In this document: positions 31,723 through 36,483 of the stretch, in pieces
How the letters are laid out: each line of letters starts with the position of its first letter
Numbering within the stretch: position 1 is the first letter of the stretch
From: an uncultured Lachnospiraceae bacterium
GTDB lineage: Bacteria; Bacillota; Clostridia; Lachnospirales; Lachnospiraceae
Length of the DNA: 36,483 nucleotides
Reading direction: 5' to 3'
Assembly (NCBI GenBank): GCA_948473115.1
Contig: CAOKWI010000044.1
Location: 1 to 36,483 of the forward strand
Made by a program: the position numbers and the translations under genes
Notes under the pieces: generated by a model
What the model saw: only the letters and a program-made list of their open reading frames with translations
Database searches by the model: none
What the model was told of the DNA's origin: nothing

Positions 31723-33195
31723 ATGGAAAAGAAAAATGTCTGGGAAACATATGACGCCAAGCATCTCAAGAAGCTGGAGAGCCTGAATCAGGAGTACAGG
31801 AACTTCCTGGATAACGGCAAGACGGAACGGGAGTGTATTGACACCATCGTGAATATCATCGAAAAAGAGGGTTACCGCGAGCTGGAGGGTATCATAAAGA
31901 GTGGGGAGGAGCTTTCCACGGGCGACAAGGTATACAGTGTATGGATGAATAAGTCCATCGCCATGTTCCGGATCGGTGAGAGACCCATGACGGAGGGCAT
32001 GAATATCCTGGGCGCACATATCGACAGCCCCAGGCTGGATGTGAAGCAGAATCCTCTTTACGAGGACGGCGGCTTTGCCTATTTTGACACCCATTATTAC
32101 GGCGGTGTGAAGAAATACCAGTGGGTAACCATTCCCCTTGCCATCCATGGCGTGGTGGTAAAGAAGGATGGCACTACCATTGAATTGAATATCGGTGAGA
32201 ATGAGGAGGATCCCGTGTTCTTCATCTCCGATCTGCTGATCCACCTGTCCCAGGAGCAGCTGGAAAAGAAGGCTGCGAAGGTCATAGAGGGCGAGGCTCT
32301 GGATCTCATTATCGGCAATAAGCCCCTCGTGATCGACAAGAAAGCGGAGAAGGGAAAGGACAAGGAGCATAATAAGGAAAAAGACAGGGAGAATGATAAG
32401 GAAAACGAGGGCGAAAAGGAGCAGGCCAAGGACGCTGTGAAGAAAGGTATCCTGGAGATCCTGAAGGACAGCTATGGGATCGAGGAAGAAGATTTCATCT
32501 CCGCCGAGCTGGAGATCGTTCCCGCAGGAAAGGCAAGGGAGGCGGGATTTGACCGCAGCATGATCCTGTCCTATGGTCAGGACGACAGAGTCTGCGCGTT
32601 TACCTCCATGAGAGCCATGCTGGATGTGAAGGAATCTGACAGGACAGCGTGCTGTATCCTGGTGGACAAGGAAGAGATCGGCTCCGTGGGAGCTACCGGT
32701 ATGCAGTCCAGGTTCTTCGAGAACGCGGTGGCGGAGGTGATGGAGCTCTGCGGGGAATACAGCGAACTGAATGTGAGGAGATGCCTGGCCCGCAGCTGTA
32801 TGCTGTCCTCCGATGTGAGCAGCGCCTTTGATCCTTCCTTCGCCTCCAGCTTTGATAAGAAAAACGTGGCTTATCTGGGCGGCGGCATGGTGTTTAACAA
32901 ATTTACCGGCTCCAGGGGAAAATCCGGCTCCAATGACGCCAATGCGGAATACCTGGCGCATCTGCGCAAGGTCATGGCGGATAAGAAGGTGAATTTCCAG
33001 ACCGCTGAGCTGGGTAAGGTGGATCTGGGCGGCGGCGGAACCATTGCGTATATCCTGGCGCTCTACGGCATGAACGTGATTGACAGCGGCGTGGCGGTGC
33101 TGAACATGCACGCTCCCTGGGAGGCTACCAGCAAGGCGGATGTGTATGAGGCATACAGGGGCTATATGGCATTTGTGGAAGAGGCTTCGATGTGA
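31723..33195 (+). CDS. M18-family metalloaminopeptidase
   Basis: A protein of 490 residues of the M18 (aspartyl aminopeptidase/aminopeptidase I) family, cytoplasmic and zinc-dependent. Metal ligands are visible: H99 and D101 in [13 protein letters not shown], the glutamates of [13 protein letters not shown], and the terminal histidine in [16 protein letters not shown] lysine/glutamate-rich insertion of about 34 residues (206-239) interrupts the region before the conserved [16 protein letters not shown], making this protein longer than typical clostridial members as I know them. AAAGGAAAAAGGA precedes the ATG. The stop overlaps the queA GTG start, so the two are coupled. Confidence 0.92.
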   Translation: MEKKNVWETYDAKHLKKLESLNQEYRNFLDNGKTERECIDTIVNIIEKEGYRELEGIIKSGEELSTGDKVYSVWMNKSIAMFRIGERPMTEGMNILGAHIDSPRLDVKQNPLYEDGGFAYFDTHYYGGVKKYQWVTIPLAIHGVVVKKDGTTIELNIGENEEDPVFFISDLLIHLSQEQLEKKAAKVIEGEALDLIIGNKPLVIDKKAEKGKDKEHNKEKDRENDKENEGEKEQAKDAVKKGILEILKDSYGIEEEDFISAELEIVPAGKAREAGFDRSMILSYGQDDRVCAFTSMRAMLDVKESDRTACCILVDKEEIGSVGATGMQSRFFENAVAEVMELCGEYSELNVRRCLARSCMLSSDVSSAFDPSFASSFDKKNVAYLGGGMVFNKFTGSRGKSGSNDANAEYLAHLRKVMADKKVNFQTAELGKVDLGGGGTIAYILALYGMNVIDSGVAVLNMHAPWEATSKADVYEAYRGYMAFVEEASM

Positions 33196-34319
33196 ATACG
33201 GAGAACTGGAACGCCATATCCGCGGATGAAGGATCCGTAAAGGAAGAGCCCGTAAAGAAAAAGCCTGTAAAGGAAGAGCCCGCAAGCAGCGGATGGAAAA
33301 AGTCGGATTATTATTTTGACCTTCCCCAGGAACTGATCGCCCAGGATCCCCTCGAAGATCGTTCCTCCTCCCGGCTGCTGGTGCTGGATAAGGTGTCCGG
33401 CGGCGTGTCTCATCATGTGTTCCGTGAGATCGCGGATTTTCTGGAGCCCGGGGACTGCCTGGTGCTGAATAACACGAAGGTGATCCCTGCCAGGCTTTTG
33501 GGAGAGCGGGAGGGCACAGGCGCCCATGTGGAAGTACTGCTGTTGAAGCGGCATGAAAAGGACGTCTGGGAAACCTTGGTTAAACCGGGAAAAAAATGCC
33601 GCCCCGGTACAAGGCTGATTTTTGGCGGAGGGCTGTTGAAAGCGGAGGTACTGGAGACTGTGGAGGAGGGCAACCGCCTGATCCGTTTCGCGTATGACGG
33701 TATTTTCGAAGAGATCCTGGACCGGCTTGGGGAAATGCCGCTGCCTCCCTACATCACACACAGGCTGCAGGACAGGAACCGATACCAGACAGTCTATGCG
33801 AGACAGGAAGGCTCCGCCGCGGCGCCCACGGCAGGGCTGCACTTTACGGAGGAATTATTACAGCGCATCCAGTCAAGGGGCGTCAGGATCGCCTATGTGA
33901 CCCTGCATGTGGGACTTGGCACATTCCGTCCCGTAAAAGAAGAAAATATATTGGAACATCATATGCATTCCGAGTACTATCAGGTATCGGCGGAGGCTGC
34001 CGACATGATTAATGATACAAAGAAAAACGGGGGCAGGGTGGTCTGCGTGGGAACCACCAGCTGCCGCACCGTGGAAAGCGCGTCGGAGGAGAGCGGACGG
34101 GTGGTGGCGGGCAGCGGGGACACGCAGATCTTTATTTACCCCGGGTATCGCTTTAAGGTGCTGGACGCACTGATTACCAATTTCCATCTGCCCGAATCCA
34201 CGCTGATAATGCTGGTGTCGGCGCTTGCCGGAAGGGAAAATGTGCTGAACGCGTACCGGGAGGCAGTGAGGGAACGTTATCGCTTTTTCAGCTTTGGGGA
34301 TGCGATGCTGATCAGATAG
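33192..34319 (+). CDS. queA: S-adenosylmethionine:tRNA ribosyltransferase-isomerase
   Basis: Transfers and isomerises the ribosyl part of SAM onto 7-aminomethyl-7-deazaguanosine in tRNA, giving epoxyqueuosine. The conserved enzyme begins at about residue 39 ([19 protein letters not shown]) and includes [39 protein letters not shown] and TSCRTVES. At 375 residues it is longer than the usual 340 or so, because of a roughly 36-residue N-terminal extension with three five-residue Val-Lys-x-x-Pro repeats. The GTG start at 33192 overlaps the M18 stop by four bases; GAAGAGG lies seven bases upstream. No in-frame internal start removes the extension. Confidence 0.94.
   Translation: MNTENWNAISADEGSVKEEPVKKKPVKEEPASSGWKKSDYYFDLPQELIAQDPLEDRSSSRLLVLDKVSGGVSHHVFREIADFLEPGDCLVLNNTKVIPARLLGEREGTGAHVEVLLLKRHEKDVWETLVKPGKKCRPGTRLIFGGGLLKAEVLETVEEGNRLIRFAYDGIFEEILDRLGEMPLPPYITHRLQDRNRYQTVYARQEGSAAAPTAGLHFTEELLQRIQSRGVRIAYVTLHVGLGTFRPVKEENILEHHMHSEYYQVSAEAADMINDTKKNGGRVVCVGTTSCRTVESASEESGRVVAGSGDTQIFIYPGYRFKVLDALITNFHLPESTLIMLVSALAGRENVLNAYREAVRERYRFFSFGDAMLIR
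33237..33281 (+). repeat. 15-bp in-frame tandem repeat in queA
   Basis: Three units, 33237-33251, 33252-33266 and 33267-33281, of form GTAAAGGAAGAGCCC. Units one and three are identical and unit two differs at four bases. They encode the [15 protein letters not shown] part of the extension. Confidence 0.93.
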
Positions 34320-34340
34320 AGCGAAGAAAGGATATGACTT

Positions 34341-34682
34341 ATGGACGAAAGAAGAAAGAACAAGAGGACAAGCATGCCTTCCAAACTCGTCATAAAACGG
34401 CTGGACGGCGGCGAGGACAGACAGGTTTCCATTGAGATCACTGATGTGTCTAAAAACGGCATAGGTTTCGAGTGTAAGGAGCAGCTTCAGGTGGGAGAGG
34501 TATATGAATCTTTCCTGACGATCTGGACAAAGGAAGTGATCCATGCGATTCTTCGGATCGTGCGTATCGAATTGCAGAACCGCAAGTATTCGTATGGTGC
34601 GGTGTTTGTGGGGATGCCTGATACGGAATCTGCCAGAATAGAGGTATATCAGACCATTGAAGACACCAAGAAGAATCAGTAA
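34341..34682 (+). CDS. PilZ-domain cyclic-di-GMP-binding protein
   Basis: A protein of 113 residues consisting only of a PilZ domain. The c-di-GMP-binding arginine motif is near the N-terminus (ERRKNKR, 3-9) and the D/NxSxxG motif is DVSKNG (35-40). It is a small receptor for cyclic di-GMP, which in bacteria commonly governs motility, adhesion or exopolysaccharide. It begins 21 nt after queA. The VanZ-like gene begins inside its last codons. Its output partner cannot be read from the window. Confidence 0.88.
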   Translation: MDERRKNKRTSMPSKLVIKRLDGGEDRQVSIEITDVSKNGIGFECKEQLQVGEVYESFLTIWTKEVIHAILRIVRIELQNRKYSYGAVFVGMPDTESARIEVYQTIEDTKKNQ

Positions 34683-35187
34683 ACAGATGGTGGTCTCCGC
34701 AGGCGCCGGCATTCTGTTGATCGCTTTATACGTGGTTATCTTCAGTTTCTCGGCCCAGGACGCAGAACAGTCCGGTTCCTTGAGCCGGACTGTTTCCGGG
34801 AAATGGGTGGATATGGTGAACTCGCTTTCCCGCAGAAATTGGAGCCAGGCCGTAGTGGGGCAATGGATCGACTATTTTGAGTATCCGATCAGAAAGCTGG
34901 CTCATTTTACCGAGTATGCCTGTATGGGCGTTCTTGTCTATGTGTTGTGGAGCCAGTGGATGAAGCGTGGGAAAGCCCTATACTTGTTGACCATGGCATG
35001 GGTCGCCCTCTCAGCGGCAGCGGACGAGTGCCACCAGCTCTTTGTGCCGGGCAGGGACGGTAATTTCGCGGATGTCTGCCTGGATACCTGTGGCGGGGCA
35101 GCGGGTATACTGCTCTGTCTCCTATTGGGAAAAATATTCGACAGATGTAGGAAGAAGCATATGCTCCGGTATGCAAAAAAGGCATGA
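34657..35187 (+). CDS. VanZ-like membrane protein
   Basis: A protein of 176 residues with about four membrane helices and the VanZ signature features FSAQDAEQSGSLS near the first helix and RKLAHFTEYACMGVLV in the second, then ADECHQLFVPGRDGNFADVCLDTCGGAAG. VanZ of enterococci confers low-level teicoplanin resistance, but most clostridial relatives are of unknown function, and no van genes are nearby. A TTG start at 34657 gives a basic N-terminus before the first helix; ATG 34687 would remove it. The choice is uncertain. TTG overlaps the PilZ gene by 26 nt. Confidence 0.85.
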   Translation: MKTPRRISKQMVVSAGAGILLIALYVVIFSFSAQDAEQSGSLSRTVSGKWVDMVNSLSRRNWSQAVVGQWIDYFEYPIRKLAHFTEYACMGVLVYVLWSQWMKRGKALYLLTMAWVALSAAADECHQLFVPGRDGNFADVCLDTCGGAAGILLCLLLGKIFDRCRKKHMLRYAKKA

Positions 35188-35214
35188 TCCCTGACCATTC
35201 AGGTTCATGCCTTT
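35173..35214 (-). terminator. terminator of tyrA, overlapping the VanZ-like stop
   Basis: AAAGGCATGA (35178-35187) pairs with TCATGCCTTT (35205-35214); an inner CCTG/CAGG stem (35190-35193, 35200-35203) extends it. The T6 run is on the minus strand (complement of 35175-35180), so it mainly serves tyrA. The left arm includes the VanZ stop codon. Confidence 0.82.
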
Positions 35215-35234
35215 GCTGTTGCAGCAGAGGCTGA

Positions 35235-36332
35235 TTACTGTATATGGGGCGAATACCCCTTCGTTTCCAGAAGGGCGGCTGCAGCTGAGAGGGAAGCTTC
35301 CTCATAAAATTCGATCTGCAGCACGCCGTCCTCGGTTTCCCTGTTATGGGTGATGCCGATATTTTTGATACTGAGTCCGTGTTCTGACAGTAGTGTGACG
35401 ATGCCTGCCAGTGCGCCCGTCCTGTCGGCAATGTCCACACTGACGCGGAAGGAGCGCTTGATAGGCCCGCTGGAAGCGCTGATAAAAGAATCGCGGTATA
35501 TGCGGGCGCTGTCGAAGAAATCAAATAATCCGTCTTTGTCTTTTGCGTCAAGGATCTCTTTGGTTCGTGTGAGCGCGTCAATATATTCCCCCAGCAGCCG
35601 TGAAATATTTGCGGTGTTGGTGAGACAGATCTGCTGCCACATTATTGTGGATGAGGAGGCGATCCTGGTGATGTCCTTGAAGCCTCCCGCAGCCACCATT
35701 TTCATGATTCCGTCCGCGGAATCGCTGTCCCGCACCAGGTTGACCAGAGAGGATGCCACCAAATGGGGAAGATGGCTGACGGCGGCGGTGACATAATCGT
35801 GGCTTTCACAGTCCAGAATCAGGGGGATGGCGCCCATTTGCTCCACCAGTTGCCGGTAATCCTCCAGCTTTTCAGAGGGAACCTTGTCAGTGGGCGTCAG
35901 GATATAATAAATATTTTCCAGAAGGGAGGCCTTGGAATTAATTAAGCCGGTGCGTTCGCTGCCTGCCATGGGGTGGCCGCCGATGAAGCAGTGTTCCAGC
36001 CCGGCATTGCGGACGGCGGCGTGGATGGCGGACTTGACGCTGCCCACATCCGTCAGGAGACAGTCCGGTGACAGGATCTTCTTTACTGCCGCCAGATTGG
36101 CATCATTCTTCTGCACCGGGGCGCATAAAAAAATGTAATCGCAGCAGGAAAAGCGGCGGTCGATTTCCTCAGCCGCCACGTCAATGATATGCTGTTCCAG
36201 GGCCAGGTCCAGGGACTCACGGTTTACATCGTAAGCTATGATACGGATCCCCGGGACAGATTTCCTTAAGGCCCTGGCAATAGAGCCGCCGATCAGGCCA
36301 AGACCGATAAAACCACAGGTTAATTGAGACAT
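35235..36332 (-). CDS. tyrA: prephenate dehydrogenase with ACT domain
   Basis: Oxidative decarboxylation of prephenate to 4-hydroxyphenylpyruvate in tyrosine synthesis. 365 residues. The Rossmann motif GFIGLGLIGGS is at 7-17, SVKSAI follows, and the catalytic-site motif GGHPMAGSERTG is near 120-131. A C-terminal ACT domain (about 290-365, with IADRTGALAGIVTLLSEHGLSI) suggests feedback control by tyrosine. The ATG at 36332 follows GGAGGG (36340-36345) with seven bases. It is a stand-alone minus-strand gene ending at a strong terminator. Confidence 0.94.
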   Translation of the reverse strand: MSQLTCGFIGLGLIGGSIARALRKSVPGIRIIAYDVNRESLDLALEQHIIDVAAEEIDRRFSCCDYIFLCAPVQKNDANLAAVKKILSPDCLLTDVGSVKSAIHAAVRNAGLEHCFIGGHPMAGSERTGLINSKASLLENIYYILTPTDKVPSEKLEDYRQLVEQMGAIPLILDCESHDYVTAAVSHLPHLVASSLVNLVRDSDSADGIMKMVAAGGFKDITRIASSSTIMWQQICLTNTANISRLLGEYIDALTRTKEILDAKDKDGLFDFFDSARIYRDSFISASSGPIKRSFRVSVDIADRTGALAGIVTLLSEHGLSIKNIGITHNRETEDGVLQIEFYEEASLSAAAALLETKGYSPHIQ

Positions 36333-36381
36333 AATTTTTCCCTCCGAATTGCCGCAGGCAGTGATAATTTTGCATGGGAAC

Positions 36382-36410
36382 ACTATAACACTTTAAAGTG
36401 CGAAAGTCAA
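36382..36410 (-). promoter_or_regulatory. tyrA promoter with palindromic operator
   Basis: On the minus strand: -35 TTGACT (36405-36410), a 17-bp spacer and -10 TATAGT (36382-36387). A perfect 12-bp palindrome, CACTTTAAAGTG (36389-36400), fills most of the spacer, so a bound protein would block polymerase. The regulator is unknown. Confidence 0.75.
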
Positions 36411-36440
36411 GGGGAGAAATACTTTATCCACGGAAATCAA

Positions 36441-36469
36441 TTTTCAAAAACAGATAGATAAGATATAAT
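36441..36469 (+). promoter_or_regulatory. candidate promoter for a gene beyond the window
   Basis: -35 TTTTCA (36441-36446, weak), a 17-bp spacer and a perfect -10 TATAAT (36464-36469). It would be divergent from tyrA and its gene lies outside the window. Confidence 0.45.
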
Positions 36470-36483
36470 GAAGGCATGGATAG

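Noticed and set aside
31651..33285. 544-codon minus-strand open frame opposite the M18 gene
   Set aside because: Antisense shadow arising from codon bias. The plus-strand gene has clear catalytic motifs and coupled neighbours.
34657..35187. Reading the VanZ-like gene as a glycopeptide resistance determinant
   Set aside because: No vanRSHAX-type genes are adjacent, and VanZ-like proteins are widespread in clostridia without a resistance role.

Overview
This window looks like a chromosomal segment of a spore-forming anaerobe of the Lachnospiraceae (Clostridia, Bacillota). The indications are an rnfCDGEAB operon, a BaiN-type flavoprotein next to cmk-ispH-S1, ATP-type PEP carboxykinase, a SpoIID-domain protein, a SleB-type hydrolase, a phenylalanine T-box and a clostridial-type 6S RNA. 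GC content is moderate and AGGAGG-like ribosome binding sites are strong. No phage, transposase, CRISPR array, tRNA or rRNA is visible. The family-level placement is inference.

Layout. 1-316: a three-hairpin element and a promoter. 317-6620, plus strand: TetR and RpiR/SIS regulators, then BaiN-like flavoprotein, cmk, ispH, a four-S1-domain protein and cheR, closed by a bidirectional terminator. 6693-7796, minus: a YprB-like DEDD exonuclease. 7969-13286, plus: the complete Rnf complex (ferredoxin:NAD+ oxidoreductase ion pump), followed by a membrane-anchored GH25 muramidase. 14417-15256, minus: an unusual AP2 / degenerate HNH / AP2 protein. 15431-20414, plus: SleB-like hydrolase, thrC, deoC, Xaa-Pro aminopeptidase and a previously uncalled 33-residue membrane peptide. 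20555-22159: pckA. 22203-23694: a mostly non-coding stretch with terminators, a four-hairpin RNA or repeat candidate, a minus-strand lipoprotein gene, 6S RNA and a structured leader. 23695-26503: spoIID-like and yihY-like genes, translationally coupled. 26626-27288: a heptad-repeat coiled-coil protein. 27340-31535: T-box leader and pheST. 31723-35187: M18 aminopeptidase, queA, PilZ and VanZ-like genes. 35235-36332, minus: tyrA with a palindrome inside its promoter.

Functionally the window is mostly housekeeping: energy conservation (Rnf, PEPCK), amino-acid metabolism and charging (thrC, tyrA, pheST), peptide turnover (M24, M18), isoprenoid and nucleotide synthesis, tRNA modification and cell-wall remodelling. 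The less ordinary content is in the repeats and small elements. These are an AATTGC-hairpin family before pheS and pheT, a repeat-hairpin-repeat module between pheT and the aminopeptidase gene, a 17-nt tandem repeat running into the deoC start, in-frame repeat tails or insertions in RnfE, QueA and the coiled-coil protein, and the double-AP2 protein. Start codons were chosen from ribosome-binding-site spacing, so several differ from the longest open frame. All family assignments are from motif reading, not database search.
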